Assembly: GCA_902362805.1 (NCBI GenBank)
Contig: CABIXY010000003.1
Span: 46,247-110,246, forward strand
Direction of reading: 5' to 3'
From: Eubacteriaceae bacterium
GTDB taxonomy: Bacteria; Bacillota; Clostridia; Peptostreptococcales; Anaerovoracaceae
DNA: 64,000 nt
Part shown: in pieces, positions 49,817 through 59,468 of the stretch
Layout: every line of letters begins with the position of its first letter
Position numbering within the stretch: position 1 is the stretch's first letter
Made by a program: the position numbers and the translations under genes
The notes under the pieces: model-generated
What the model was told of the DNA's origin: nothing
Databases searched by the model: none
The model's input: only the letters and a program-made list of their open reading frames with translations

Positions 49817-50866
49817 ATGCTAACTGTGATCAAACCCTTTTGTAATGAATTTCATAGGGAAAACAGAATGGACCAGATTCTCTCAAATGCGCTTGCAGGT
49901 ATTGAGACAGAATATCTGCTCACAGCCAAAGAAATCGAAGCCTGTGATCTCCGTGGCAGAAAGATTCTCTTTGCCGTCTGTCTGTCAGAGGCAGGAATCA
50001 ATCTGGAATATTACAGGATTTTGGAATATTTCAGGAGGGAATCGGGCTGTCTGACCGGCTGCTGTGGTGCGGTCATCGTCGATGGAAGCGGGGAGCTTTT
50101 TACCAAAAGTCTTGCCCGCAGATTGGTTTTTTCGGCCAATGCGGCAGGATGCGCTTTTATTGGAAGACCACTGGTAGAAGCCACAGGCTCCCTCTACAAC
50201 TTCAAGACCATGAGTAAAGTGCTGGAGACAGATCTCCAGGACACTTACCAGAGATTGACAGAACGCCTTATAAAGCGTCTGCTGGACTTTGAAATGCTCA
50301 AAATACGCCATCCCAAAGTCCTTGCCGTTCACGCCAGCAGCCGAAAGACGTCTAACAGCCTTTTACTCTGGGAAAAGATAAAGAATCAGCTGGATACGTC
50401 CATAGAGGTCACAGAGATTTCTCTGCGCAACGGCCAGATGCTTGACTGCAGAGGCTGTAAATATGAGGAATGCATGCATTTTGGCGAAAGAGGCGGCTGC
50501 TTCTATGGCGGTATCATGGTAGAACAGGTGTACCCAGCCATCATTGAATGCGACTGTTTGGTTATGATCTGCCCCAATTACAACGATGCTGTCAGCGCCA
50601 ATATTACTGCCTTTATCAACAGGCTGACGGCTGTTTTCAGAACCCACGACTTTTCAAAGAAAAAAATCTTTGCTCTGGTTGTATCAGGTTACAGCGGGGG
50701 AGACATCGTGGCTGAACAGATCATCAGCGCTATGAACTTTAATAAGAATTTTATCCTGCCGGCCAAATTTGCCATGGTGGAGACGGCCAACGATCCCGGC
50801 AGCATTTTAGAGGTGGAAGGGATTGATGAAAAAGCAGGCGCTTTTGCCAGAAAGATAAGAGCCTAG
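49817..50866 (+). CDS. Flavodoxin-like/NADPH-dependent FMN reductase-type protein
   Basis: 349 residues from ATG 49817 (GAGGCG upstream), which avoids the overlap created by the earlier ATG at 49781. The C-terminal half is an iron-sulfur flavoprotein-like fold: KVLAVHASSRKTSNS (FMN phosphate loop), then DCRGCKYEECMHFGERGGC, a four-Cys set that may hold an Fe-S cluster, then ICPNYNDAVSANITAFINRL. The N-terminal 170 residues form a second alpha/beta domain with CCGAVIVDGSGE. Last gene of the operon; a redox partner role is likely. Confidence 0.78.
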   Translation: MLTVIKPFCNEFHRENRMDQILSNALAGIETEYLLTAKEIEACDLRGRKILFAVCLSEAGINLEYYRILEYFRRESGCLTGCCGAVIVDGSGELFTKSLARRLVFSANAAGCAFIGRPLVEATGSLYNFKTMSKVLETDLQDTYQRLTERLIKRLLDFEMLKIRHPKVLAVHASSRKTSNSLLLWEKIKNQLDTSIEVTEISLRNGQMLDCRGCKYEECMHFGERGGCFYGGIMVEQVYPAIIECDCLVMICPNYNDAVSANITAFINRLTAVFRTHDFSKKKIFALVVSGYSGGDIVAEQIISAMNFNKNFILPAKFAMVETANDPGSILEVEGIDEKAGAFARKIRA

Positions 50867-50874
50867 AATGAAAA

Positions 50875-50899
50875 AAGACCGCTGACAGCGGTCTTCTAT
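50875..50899. terminator. Terminator of the activator operon
   Basis: AAGACCGC pairs with GCGGTCTT around TGACA, with flanking A and T. Confidence 0.8.
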
Positions 50900-50901
50900 A
50901 A

Positions 50902-51138
50902 TTAGTTCATCATCTTTGTCTGATATGTGAAGTCTTTGATGTTTTCGTTCATTTTTCTCATCTGGTTGTTGATGAATCTCTCAATTTCATTTTCAGAAAT
51001 CTCGACTTCATTTTTCTTAGCGTACTGAACCATAAAATTTCTGATGACGGCAAAATCCACATCTCTGTCTACAAAACGTACTGCGCCGTTTGCGCTGGCC
51101 TGACTGAAAGCTCTCTTTAACATTACTTCTTTACTCAT
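50902..51138 (-). CDS. Small charged protein, unknown function
   Basis: 78 residues from ATG 51138, with GGAGG upstream; the frame to 51156 lacks one. Helical and charged (KEVMLKRAFSQASANGAV, VEISENEIERFINNQMRK). A pattern of an acidic/basic helical protein without Cys or membrane segments. Family not recognised. Convergent with the flavodoxin-like gene at the terminator. Confidence 0.7.
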   Translation of the reverse strand: MSKEVMLKRAFSQASANGAVRFVDRDVDFAVIRNFMVQYAKKNEVEISENEIERFINNQMRKMNENIKDFTYQTKMMN

Positions 51139-51440
51139 TTTTATTACCTCCGACACATTTTTCTATTTGCCTATAGATAAAGCATAAATCATGCCAATTT
51201 TATGAAATATATAGGTAATATTTAGAAAAAAATTTAATTCCTTGGATTTGCAAGGGGTTTCAACGATGCGTTTTTTGCGTGATTGCAAGGAATCGGACGG
51301 GTAACCGTGAATTTTATAAAAAATTGAACCAAAAATGGGTCGAAAAGTGAACCGGTTTCCCACAAATGAAACTTTTTTTTTCTGATGTTTTAGTGTATAA
51401 TGGAAAAAGACTCTTTAGCGATGGAGAAGGGAGAGTACGT

Positions 51441-52745
51441 ATGGACATTGATAAATTGATTGTAGAACATCCTATGATACAAAATATGATGAACTGTGAG
51501 GAAGTTTTCTGGCTCAACGAAAAAGTTGGTCAGGAAGCGGAACTGCCTTTTGACATGGGTGACATTGAGGAGGCAGAGAAACGTCTTGCCAGATTTGCAC
51601 CCTATATCAAGAAGGCCTTTCCGGAGACGGAGAGTACAGATGGTATCATTGAATCACCACTTGTAGAAATCAATAGGATGAAGAAAGTCCTGGAAGAAAC
51701 TTTTGACAAAGAGATACCGGGAAGACTTTTTTTAAAATGCGACAGCCATCTGGCCGTTTCTGGTTCAATCAAAGCGCGGGGAGGAATCTATGAGGTTCTC
51801 AAACTGGCGGAGAAGATTGCCATGGACCATGGGATGCTGACTGAGTCAGATGATTATTCTATTCTGACAGAAGAGAAGTTTAAAAAGGTCTTCAGCGAGT
51901 ACAGCGTTGCCGTAGGTTCTACTGGCAATTTGGGCCTCAGCATTGGAATCATCAGCGCCAAACTGGGATTTAAGGTTACAGTACATATGTCGGCTGATGC
52001 AAGACAGTGGAAAAAAGATCTTTTGAGACAGAGAGGGGTCACCGTTGTCGAATATCAGGATGATTATCAGAAAGCTGTAGCTGAAGGCCGAAAGGGTGCA
52101 GAACAGGATCCAATGTGCCACTTTGTGGATGATGAAGGTTCTAGTGACTTATTCCTGGGGTACTCAGTAGCTGCAAGACGGATCGCAGAGCAGTTTAAGA
52201 GACAGATGATCGTCTGTGATGCAGACAATCCTGTATTCGTATATATTCCCTGTGGCGTAGGAGGTGCGCCGGGCGGCGTTGCCTTTGGATTGAAGCAGGT
52301 ATTCGGAGAGAATATCCACATCTTTTTCGCAGAACCTACGCATGCACCGTGTATGACCCTGGGCATGTTGACGGGGCTCCACGATCAGATTGCAGTTACC
52401 GACGTTGGACTGGACGGAAAGACGGCAGCGGACGGACTTGCAGTGTCAAGACCATCCAGATTGGTTGGAAGCGTGATGGAAACGCTGCTCGACGGCTGCT
52501 TCACAATCAACGATGAAGAACTCTATACCTTCCTGGCAAAGCTGGCCGATACAGAGGATCTTTTCATTGAGCCATCGGCTTGTGCAAGTTTCACCGGCCC
52601 CGGACATGTACTGTCAGCAGAGGGATATCTGATCAAAAATAATTTAAAAGATAAGCTGAAAAATGCTACACATATCCTCTGGGCTACTGGCGGAAACATG
52701 GTGCCGGAAGAAGAGATGAAAGCATATTACAGTATGGGAAAATAA
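51441..52745 (+). CDS. dsdA: D-serine ammonia-lyase (D-serine dehydratase)
   Basis: 434 residues from ATG 51441 with GAAGGGAG upstream. PLP enzyme converting D-serine to pyruvate and ammonia. PLP Lys in [18 protein letters not shown] near 98, phosphate-binding [11 protein letters not shown] near 163, and [15 protein letters not shown] near 270. The end FTGPGH and [12 protein letters not shown] fit the DsdA family. Pyruvate would feed the PFOR encoded at 25644. Confidence 0.95.
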   Translation: MDIDKLIVEHPMIQNMMNCEEVFWLNEKVGQEAELPFDMGDIEEAEKRLARFAPYIKKAFPETESTDGIIESPLVEINRMKKVLEETFDKEIPGRLFLKCDSHLAVSGSIKARGGIYEVLKLAEKIAMDHGMLTESDDYSILTEEKFKKVFSEYSVAVGSTGNLGLSIGIISAKLGFKVTVHMSADARQWKKDLLRQRGVTVVEYQDDYQKAVAEGRKGAEQDPMCHFVDDEGSSDLFLGYSVAARRIAEQFKRQMIVCDADNPVFVYIPCGVGGAPGGVAFGLKQVFGENIHIFFAEPTHAPCMTLGMLTGLHDQIAVTDVGLDGKTAADGLAVSRPSRLVGSVMETLLDGCFTINDEELYTFLAKLADTEDLFIEPSACASFTGPGHVLSAEGYLIKNNLKDKLKNATHILWATGGNMVPEEEMKAYYSMGK

Positions 52746-52756
52746 ATACAAAAAAG

Positions 52757-52786
52757 ACCTGCTAAGTCATAGCAGGTTTTTTTTTT
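52757..52786 (+). terminator. Terminator of dsdA
   Basis: ACCTGCT (52757-52763) pairs with AGCAGGT (52771-52777), followed by a run of T. Confidence 0.9.
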
Positions 52787-53336
52787 AGAACCGATCGCTG
52801 TAGTTGAGCAGGCCGCGGATGAAGCCCCCCTGAGGCTTTTTCTTTTTCTGGCTGCCGCAGACGGTATCGTAGTAGACGATGTTGGCGTAGAAATCTTCTT
52901 CGGTACTGTGAAGAATGGCGTAGGAGCCGTTGCTGCCGTCTCTCGGATTTGTCAGGCTGCCGGGGTTGATCAGATAAATACCGCCAAACTCCTCGCACAT
53001 GGGAACGTGGGTGTGTCCGAAACAGGCTGCGATACAATCGTTTTCTTCTGCAAGATAGAGCAGGTTGTTGTAATCATATCCCGCGCCTTCCAAATGCCCG
53101 TGGGTGACGAGCAAGTTCCCCGCCGGGGTCTCTACGATTTCTCTGTCGGGACGAGAGACGCCGTCGCAGTTTCCCTTTACGCTGACCATAGGAACACCCA
53201 GGGTATCCTCAAGGGTATGCGCATCCTTTTGATGATCGCCGCAGTGGATGATCAAATCGATATGATTCAGTTTTTCATAGATTTCATAGACCTTGTCCAA
53301 AAGTCCGTGGGTATCGCTCAATAACAAAATTTTCAT
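52785..53336 (-). CDS. YfcE-type metallophosphodiesterase, second copy
   Basis: 183 residues. Motifs: LLSDTHGLLDKV at the N-terminus, IHCGDHQKD near 32, VKGNCDG near 54, VTHGH near 77 and CFGHTHVP near 103. The set of metal ligands is complete. Similar to, but more diverged than, the 16245 protein. Substrate unknown. Confidence 0.9.
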   Translation of the reverse strand: MKILLLSDTHGLLDKVYEIYEKLNHIDLIIHCGDHQKDAHTLEDTLGVPMVSVKGNCDGVSRPDREIVETPAGNLLVTHGHLEGAGYDYNNLLYLAEENDCIAACFGHTHVPMCEEFGGIYLINPGSLTNPRDGSNGSYAILHSTEEDFYANIVYYDTVCGSQKKKKPQGGFIRGLLNYSDRF

Positions 53337-53402
53337 TGTCGGCCTCCATAAATATTTTATTAATTATAGCACAAATTATGGGTTTTGTGTTAGAATTCAA
53401 GT

Positions 53403-54044
53403 ATGGATAAGGGTACACGCAGAGAAAAAATGAAAATAGAATGGGTGACCATGAACATGCGCCTGTCAGGCAGTCTGATGAACGAAGAAAAGGCGGGCAG
53501 AATTGCGGGTGGGGAATATGTATTGGATGCCACCCTGGAGGAGCACCTGATGGTAACTCGTCTGATGGACGTGCTTCCTCTGATGGAAAGCCTTTTAGAC
53601 TTGCAGGAAGAGCTTTCGGTGCAGACACTGGACAAGTTTTATCAAAAGATTTCCGGCGGAGAAGAAGGAGAGTACAGGAGAAGTACGCCCGTATTGTTCC
53701 ACCTGAGTTATAATCCTGTTCTGCCGCCAGAAATCGAGGGTGAGCTGCAGAAGCTGCTGCATCGCCTTCACGATGGACGGCTGCAGGATCCTTTGGCGCG
53801 GGCAGTTCACGTCCACAATCACTTAATCAGGATTTATCCTTACGACCAATATAGCGAAGTCATCGCCAGAGCCTCCATGGAATACGAGCTTTTATATAGC
53901 GGGCAGACCATGGTCCCATTGACGTTGACAGAACGTGAATACAACGGTGCTTTGGCGGAGTTTTTGAAAAAGGGGACGGAGACTGTGATTTATGAGAACC
54001 TGCGCCTGAACAAGCTGATGCAGGACAGTCAAAATGACTGTTGA
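53403..54044 (+). CDS. Degenerate Fic-like protein
   Basis: Up to 213 residues. Neither ATG 53403 nor ATG 53430 has a strong ribosome site; a TAGAAT at 53391 may be the -10 box, which favours 53430. The segment AVHVHNHLIRIYPYDQYSEVIARASMEYELL near 140-170 aligns with the Fic core HxxFxxIHPFxDGNGRxxR, but the catalytic HPFxxGNGR is changed to YPYDQYSEVIAR. MRLSGSLMNEE near the start resembles the SxxxE inhibitory helix of Fic proteins. An AMP-transferase activity is unlikely. The fold assignment is by pattern only. Confidence 0.5.
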   Translation: MDKGTRREKMKIEWVTMNMRLSGSLMNEEKAGRIAGGEYVLDATLEEHLMVTRLMDVLPLMESLLDLQEELSVQTLDKFYQKISGGEEGEYRRSTPVLFHLSYNPVLPPEIEGELQKLLHRLHDGRLQDPLARAVHVHNHLIRIYPYDQYSEVIARASMEYELLYSGQTMVPLTLTEREYNGALAEFLKKGTETVIYENLRLNKLMQDSQNDC

Positions 54045-54057
54045 AGATGGAAAGACG

Positions 54058-54096
54058 AAAAAGAGAATTGGTCGCACTTGCCAATTCTCTTTTTAC
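54058..54096 (+). terminator. Terminator
   Basis: AAGAGAATTGG (54061-54071) pairs with CCAATTCTCTT (54081-54091), followed by TTTT. Confidence 0.85.
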
Positions 54097-54131
54097 GATT
54101 TAAAATTATTCATTATTGAATTCCATTTTCC

Positions 54132-54371
54132 TTAGAAAGTACTTACGGCACCATTATAGAGTTTCAGTGTTACAGCACCCTCGTCTTTTCCGACTGATTT
54201 AACTTTTGTCAGAACATCGTCTGCCTTTACGTCTACTTCCTGACAAAGATAATCGATGACATGTTTGACGCCTTCGTGATTTAACTCTTTTCCATTAACT
54301 GTGCTGACTTCACCGTTTTTCAGTCCTAATTCTAAATATGTCGGACAATCTACATGAATTGATTTTTGCAT
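54132..54371 (-). CDS. Small soluble protein, unknown function
   Basis: 79 residues preceded by AGGGAGAT. Beta and helix mixture: CPTYLELGLKNGEVSTVNG, LNHEGVKHVIDYLCQEVDV, GAVTLKLYNGAVSTF. Acidic. It may be a small beta-grasp-like domain but I do not recognise it. Own transcription unit. Confidence 0.65.
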   Translation of the reverse strand: MQKSIHVDCPTYLELGLKNGEVSTVNGKELNHEGVKHVIDYLCQEVDVKADDVLTKVKSVGKDEGAVTLKLYNGAVSTF

Positions 54372-54571
54372 TTTCTGATCTCCCTTTGAATAAATATTTG
54401 AACGTTAAAATAATTATACGACTTTGTATGCAAAAGTCAAGGGGTTATTTATAAAAATTTGAAAAAATTTATGATTATACTAAAGGTAAATAATATGGTA
54501 AAAGTGACGTCTTTGTGGTAGTATAACATTAGAAAACGGTTGTTGTGCGGATAGACGATAGAGGTGTTTAG

Positions 54572-55807
54572 GTGAGAGAACGTTTTAAAAATGGATACGT
54601 AAAATTGGGAGTCACACTCTTTGCAGCAGGGGCGGCACTGATTGTGGTGTCAGAGATGGTCACCCATTTTGATGGATTGAGAGAAGATATTGATAGAGTG
54701 AATACGATCTTATCTCCTTTTATTTTCGGATTGGTCATGGCTTATCTGCTCTGCCCTGTGTATAATGCAGTGGTTCGCAGGTTGTATAAGCTGACCTGTG
54801 GGCGCTGGAAAACAAAGAAGGGTGCTCTGAAGTTCTGCCGCGTGGTGGCTACCATCATTTCACTGGTAGTCTTGATCGGTGTCGTGGGAGGACTTTTTGC
54901 TATGGTTCTGCCGGAAACGATCCGCAGCATTATCGGTCTGGTACAGGTCATGCCCGACCGGCTTAACGATCTGATCAACTGGGCAGAGACCACTTTTACA
55001 GCGGAGAAATATCCTGAGGCGGCGGAAGCTTTCGAAAGTCTGGTGGCAAAGACGAGGGACAATTTTGTAGAGTGGACGCAGACCGAGTTTCTGCCAAAGC
55101 TTGGTATCTATATGACCCAGATTTCGCAGGGTGTCATCGTTACCCTCAAGACAGTATTGAATATCTTGATCGGCATCATCATCTGTGTATACTTTCTCAA
55201 CAGCAAAGAGCTGTTCAAGGCGCAGACGAAAAAAATCATATCTGCGACGATGAATAAAGAGCGGTCTGATGCGGTTTTTGAATTTGCATATTTTACCAAT
55301 AAAACCTTTGGAGGCTTTATCAACGGGAAACTGATCGACTCGGCGATTATCGGCGTTCTCTGTTTTATTTTGATGAGCGTCCTGAATCTGCCATATACGA
55401 TATTGGTGAGCACAATCATCGGCGTGACGAATATTATCCCGTTCTTCGGTCCTTTTATCGGGGCAATTCCGTCAGCCATCATCATCTGTCTGGAAAGTCC
55501 CTTGCAGGCGATTTACTTTTTAATCATGGTTCTCGTTCTGCAGCAGTTTGATGGGAATATTCTCGGACCGAAGATTTTAGGCGGGACTACTGGTCTTGCC
55601 AGCTTCTGGGTGATGTTTGCAATCATCGTAGGAGGCGGGCTCTTTGGTTTTCTGGGAATGGTTCTGGGTGTACCGGTGTTTGCCGTGGTCTACTATTATT
55701 TCAGGAAGTTCATCAACAGGAGACTGGCTAAGAAAAATCTGCCCACATCGACCATTGAGTATGAGGATTTTAATAAATATGATATAAACAGGAAGGATGT
55801 ATTGTAG
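54572..55807 (+). CDS. AI-2E/PerM-family permease
   Basis: 411 residues from GTG 54572. Seven to eight membrane segments. Family blocks are FVLV-type N-terminal pair, GGFINGKLIDSAIIGVLCF near 245, and NIIPFFGPFIGAIPSAII near 285, with QQFDGNILGPKILG near 325. The family was named for AI-2 export, but many members have other or unknown substrates, including sodium/proton exchange. The murB start follows directly. Confidence 0.88.
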   Translation: MRERFKNGYVKLGVTLFAAGAALIVVSEMVTHFDGLREDIDRVNTILSPFIFGLVMAYLLCPVYNAVVRRLYKLTCGRWKTKKGALKFCRVVATIISLVVLIGVVGGLFAMVLPETIRSIIGLVQVMPDRLNDLINWAETTFTAEKYPEAAEAFESLVAKTRDNFVEWTQTEFLPKLGIYMTQISQGVIVTLKTVLNILIGIIICVYFLNSKELFKAQTKKIISATMNKERSDAVFEFAYFTNKTFGGFINGKLIDSAIIGVLCFILMSVLNLPYTILVSTIIGVTNIIPFFGPFIGAIPSAIIICLESPLQAIYFLIMVLVLQQFDGNILGPKILGGTTGLASFWVMFAIIVGGGLFGFLGMVLGVPVFAVVYYYFRKFINRRLAKKNLPTSTIEYEDFNKYDINRKDVL

Positions 55808-56680
55808 ATGGAGAGATTGCAAAATGTAGATATGAGAGAATTCACCTCTTTTAAAGCCGGGGGAAAGGCTCGCGAGATGGTGATTTTAGAAAGTGTAGAA
55901 GAACTCGCGGAAGTTCTGCAGGAAATTCATAGACTGCAGAAAAAATATATTGTTCTCGGCAATGGTTCTAATACCTTGATTAAGGATTCCGGATTTGACG
56001 GTGTTGTCGTCAAGTTGGGCGAAGCCTTTAACCGTGTCACTGTAGAGGGTGATAGACTGATTTGTGGTACGGGGGCACTGATGTCAGTGGTTGCGAAAGC
56101 AGCCTTGGCAGCGGATCTAACAGGCTTTGAATTTGCTAGTGGGATTCCGGGCAGCATCGGCGGGGCGATTTTTATGAATGCCGGCGCCTACGGCGGCGAG
56201 ATGAAGGACATCGTAGAGAGCGTGCGATTAGTGAGGAATGACGGCAGTAAAGTGGAAAGTATAAAGGCGGCAGACATGGAACTCGCCTATAGGCACAGTG
56301 TTTTGGAGGAGACCAGGGATGTGGCTGTGACGGTTACCTTAAAACTGAAGAAAGGAAACCACGACGAAATAGCTGCACAGATGGCGGATTTAACCAGACG
56401 CAGAAACGAAAAACAGCCGGTGCAGTATCCTAGCGCGGGCAGTTTCTTCAAGCGTCCGGAGGGATATTTTGCCGGTAAGCTGATTCAGGATGCCGGGCTC
56501 AAGGGGACATCTGTCGGAGGCGCGCAGGTTTCGGAGCTGCACAGCGGTTTTATCATCAACAGAGGCGGTGCTACCGCAACAGATATTATAGATTTGATGC
56601 ATTTGGTACAGAATACTGTATATGATAAATTTGGGGTAAGACTGGAACCGGAGGTAAGAATTATTGGTGACGAAAGATAA
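55808..56680 (+). CDS. murB: UDP-N-acetylmuramate dehydrogenase
   Basis: 290 residues, type II MurB length. It reduces UDP-GlcNAc-enolpyruvate in peptidoglycan precursor synthesis, with FAD. FAD motifs: VLGNGSNTLIKDSG near 48, GIPGSIGGAIFMNAGAYGGE near 112. Catalytic Ser in QYPSAGSFFKRP near 210 and Glu near the end (RLEPEVRII). It leads the cell-wall/regulator operon with the PHP gene and rapZ. Confidence 0.96.
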   Translation: MERLQNVDMREFTSFKAGGKAREMVILESVEELAEVLQEIHRLQKKYIVLGNGSNTLIKDSGFDGVVVKLGEAFNRVTVEGDRLICGTGALMSVVAKAALAADLTGFEFASGIPGSIGGAIFMNAGAYGGEMKDIVESVRLVRNDGSKVESIKAADMELAYRHSVLEETRDVAVTVTLKLKKGNHDEIAAQMADLTRRRNEKQPVQYPSAGSFFKRPEGYFAGKLIQDAGLKGTSVGGAQVSELHSGFIINRGGATATDIIDLMHLVQNTVYDKFGVRLEPEVRIIGDER

Positions 56681-57404
56681 ATACAAGATGACCTTTGACT
56701 ATCACACCCACACGACGTTTTCTCATGGCAAAGGATCTATTGAAGACAACGTGAAGGCTGCCATTGCGGCAGGCCTTACGGGTCTTGCTATTACAGATCA
56801 TGGTCCCGGCCATCTGACCTATGGTGTGAAGCGCAGTGATTTTCCTGTGATGAGAGCGGAGATTGACAGACTGAAACCGCTCTATCCTCAGCTTTCCATC
56901 TATTTGGGTGTAGAAGCCAATGTCATTTCGACAGGGAACTATCTCGATGTGACAAAGGAAGAATTTGCAGACTTTGACTTTGTGCTGGGGGGTTATCACT
57001 ACGGCATTCCTCACGGATACTGCGTGGGGAACTGGCTGGATGCCCACCATTTGTCACCGGATTTCTATGGAAAGAAACTGCTTGTAAAGAATACAGAGAT
57101 GACCATCAAAGCGCTCTATGAGAACAACCTGAAAATCTTGACCCATCCGGGCGACAAGGGGCGTTTTGATATTGCTGCTATTGCCAAAGCCTGTGCGGAG
57201 ACGGAAACGCTGATGGAAATCAGTACCTGGCATGCCCATCTGACGACGGAAGAAATCAAAATATCCGCTAAAACAGATGCGCAGTTTATCGTCAGCAGTG
57301 ATGCCCACACGCCGGATCGGGTCGGCAGCTTTTGGGGCGGGGTCGAAAGAGCATTAGAAGCGGGATTGGATTTATCCCGCATTGTAAACATTGAGGAGAT
57401 TTAG
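56664..57404 (+). CDS. PHP-domain phosphatase/hydrolase
   Basis: Up to 246 residues; the start may be TTG 56664 or GTG 56667, both in range of GGAGGT at 56650. Metal-binding PHP motifs: DYHTHTTFSHGKG near 10, ITDHGPG near 46, VEANVI near 84, HPGDKG near 160, SSDAHTPDRVG near 212. Similar to histidinol-phosphatase-like and YcdX-type proteins. It overlaps murB by up to 17 bases and precedes rapZ by five bases, a conserved order in Clostridia. Confidence 0.88.
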   Translation: MVTKDKYKMTFDYHTHTTFSHGKGSIEDNVKAAIAAGLTGLAITDHGPGHLTYGVKRSDFPVMRAEIDRLKPLYPQLSIYLGVEANVISTGNYLDVTKEEFADFDFVLGGYHYGIPHGYCVGNWLDAHHLSPDFYGKKLLVKNTEMTIKALYENNLKILTHPGDKGRFDIAAIAKACAETETLMEISTWHAHLTTEEIKISAKTDAQFIVSSDAHTPDRVGSFWGGVERALEAGLDLSRIVNIEEI

Positions 57405-57409
57405 AATCT

Positions 57410-58269
57410 ATGGAAAAGATGAAGGTAGTGATTGTTACAGGCCTTTCTGGTGCTGGCAAAACCAATGCAGCAGATTGGTTTGAGGATCAGGGTTATTACT
57501 GTGTGGACAATATGCCGCCGGCACTGATTAGGAACTTCATAGACCTGACCGTGTACTCCAACAAAAAAATCAACAGAGCTGCTTTTGTCGTCGATGTGCG
57601 GGGCGGCGAGTTTTTACGGACCTCAGTGAGTGTTTAGACTATCTGGAGAAAAGTCAGGCTATCGAGTGCAAGGTATTATTTATCGAAGCCTCTGACGAGA
57701 CTTTGATTAAACGATATAATGAAACCAGGCGGAACCATCCCCTTTCTGAAGGCTCCACAACCAGGGAGGTCATCGATAAGGAACGGGACAAGCTGGCGGA
57801 GCTCCGCAGCAGAGCAAACTTTATCATAGACACCACCAATATGAAGGTAGCGGGATTTAAGCTGGAAATGGAGAAGCTCTTTGTGGGCATGGAACAAGAA
57901 AGCGCCTTTGCCATTAATGTCATTTCGTTTGGTTACAAAAACGGGATTCCGATGGAAACGGATATGATCTTTGATATGAGATTTATTCCCAACCCATATT
58001 ACGTTCCCAGCCTGAAGAAACTGACGGGCAATAATAAAAAAGTCTTTCAATATGTGATGAAATATGACATTTCGCAGACCTTTGCGTCTCAGCTGCGGGT
58101 GATGATTAACACCATCGTGCCCTGTTACGTCAAAGAGGGAAAATACCATCTGAATATCGCTTTTGGCTGTACAGGCGGACAGCATCGTTCTGTGACCATG
58201 GCAAACAAGATGGCCGAAGTCTTTGAGGAAGACGGCTACAGAGTCACCCTTGAACACCGTGACCTTTAA
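57410..58269 (+). pseudogene. rapZ: RapZ/YvcJ RNase adapter and nucleotide-binding protein, frameshifted
   Basis: The first frame (57410-57637) carries Walker A VTGLSGAGKTNA and DNMPPALI; the second continues with LSECLDYLEK (unlabelled start), then IKRYNETRRNHPL, GIPMETDMIFDMRFIPNPYY and GCTGGQHRSVTM. The break is in the run TTTTT at 57611-57615: one more T would give GAG TTT TTT ACG GAC CTC and a continuous protein of about 286 residues. This is either a true one-base loss, an assembly error in a homopolymer, or programmed slippage. The family controls cell-wall precursor metabolism and binds GlcN6P-related ligands or RNA. Confidence 0.88.
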
Positions 58270-58278
58270 TGGTATAAT
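58250..58278 (+). promoter_or_regulatory. Promoter of kce
   Basis: TTGAAC (58250-58255), 17-base spacer, TATAAT (58273-58278) with an extended TGG. It lies over the end of rapZ, so kce can be expressed separately from the murB operon. Confidence 0.75.
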
Positions 58279-58357
58279 GTCCTTTATAGAGGTATGCGTA
58301 GAGGTGCGCAAGAAAAGGTCATAATTAATGAAAACGTTAAATAAAAGGAGAAGACCA

Positions 58358-59188
58358 ATGGACAAATTAATCATCAGTGCTTGTATTTGCGGAGCAGAGG
58401 TTACAAAAGAGCAGAATCCTAATGTTCCTTATACTGTAGAGGAAATCGTCAGAGAAGCGAAGTCTGCCTATGATGCAGGCGCAGCCTTGATTCATCTTCA
58501 CGTAAGATGGGATGACGGCACACCGACCCAGAGCAAGGAAAGATTCCAGGAATGTGTTGATGCAATCAGAAAAGAGTGCCCAGACGTAATTATCCAGCCT
58601 TCCACTGGCGGCGCTGTAGGCATGACAGACCTAGAAAGATTAGAGTCAACAGACATCACGCCGACTCCGGAGATGGCAACTCTCGATTGTGGAACTTGCA
58701 ACTTCGGCGGAGACGAGATTTTCACAAATACAGACACTACAATTGAAAACTTTGCTAGAATCATGAAAGAAAAGGGCATCAAGCCAGAGCTGGAAGTATT
58801 CGACAAGGGTATGATCGATACAGCGCTGAAGGTAGCGGACAGAAAAGGACTTTTAGTTCATCCGATGCACTTCGACTTTGTATTGGGCGTTCAGATGACT
58901 GCCACGATCAGGGACCTGGTGTTCATGGCTGAGTCCATTCCTGCTGGTTCCACTTGGACTGCGACTGGTCTTGGTAAGAATGCATGGCATATTGCTGCTG
59001 CGACAATCAGCTTGGGCGGACACGTGAGAGTTGGTTTTGAAGACAACCTTTATATGGAAAAGGGCGTTCTTGCAGAAAGCAACGGACAGATGGTAGCGAA
59101 GGCAGTTGAAATTGCAAAACTGCTCGGTAGAGAAATCGCAACCCCAGACGAAGCGAGAGAAATCCTCAGCCTGCCGCCAAGAAAATAA
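58358..59188 (+). CDS. kce: 3-keto-5-aminohexanoate cleavage enzyme (BKACE family)
   Basis: 276 residues from ATG 58358 with AAAAGGAG upstream. Zn-dependent BKACE enzyme: LIISACICGAEVTKEQNP at the start, AALIHLHVRWDDGTPTQ near 45 with the HxH metal pair, IIQPSTGGAVGMT near 80, and HPMHFDFVLGV near 170. In lysine fermentation it condenses acetyl-CoA with 3-keto-5-aminohexanoate to give 3-aminobutyryl-CoA and acetoacetate; BKACE relatives use other beta-keto acids. The other lysine-pathway genes are not next to it. Confidence 0.87.
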   Translation: MDKLIISACICGAEVTKEQNPNVPYTVEEIVREAKSAYDAGAALIHLHVRWDDGTPTQSKERFQECVDAIRKECPDVIIQPSTGGAVGMTDLERLESTDITPTPEMATLDCGTCNFGGDEIFTNTDTTIENFARIMKEKGIKPELEVFDKGMIDTALKVADRKGLLVHPMHFDFVLGVQMTATIRDLVFMAESIPAGSTWTATGLGKNAWHIAAATISLGGHVRVGFEDNLYMEKGVLAESNGQMVAKAVEIAKLLGREIATPDEAREILSLPPRK

Positions 59189-59211
59189 TTGAATACATAG
59201 TGACCTAACAG

Positions 59212-59262
59212 GGAGCCCACGTGCATCTGACTACAGTACCAGACGCACGTGGGCTCCTTTTC
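59212..59262 (+). terminator. Strong terminator after kce
   Basis: GGAGCCCACGTGC (59212-59224) pairs with GCACGTGGGCTCC (59245-59257), a 13-bp perfect stem followed by TTTTCT. Confidence 0.9.
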
Positions 59263-59392
59263 TATACTTATATTTCTATATCACTACATAAAAATCATAC
59301 TCACAACTGTCTGCATGTCAAGATAAAGTTAAAAATGCGAAGGGTGGGCGACTGACAGAATCGGCAACACCCGCCAATTAGAACAGGAAATA

Positions 59393-59421
59393 TTGACTTT
59401 TGTTCTGCAGCTCATTAAAAT
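59393..59421 (+). promoter_or_regulatory. Promoter of the M20 amidohydrolase gene
   Basis: TTGACT (59393-59398), 17-base spacer, TAAAAT (59416-59421), about 45 bases before the start codon. Confidence 0.65.
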
Positions 59422-59468
59422 GGAAGAAGACGCAAATCATGATATTGGTTACAGAAAGGAGTCGTCTT

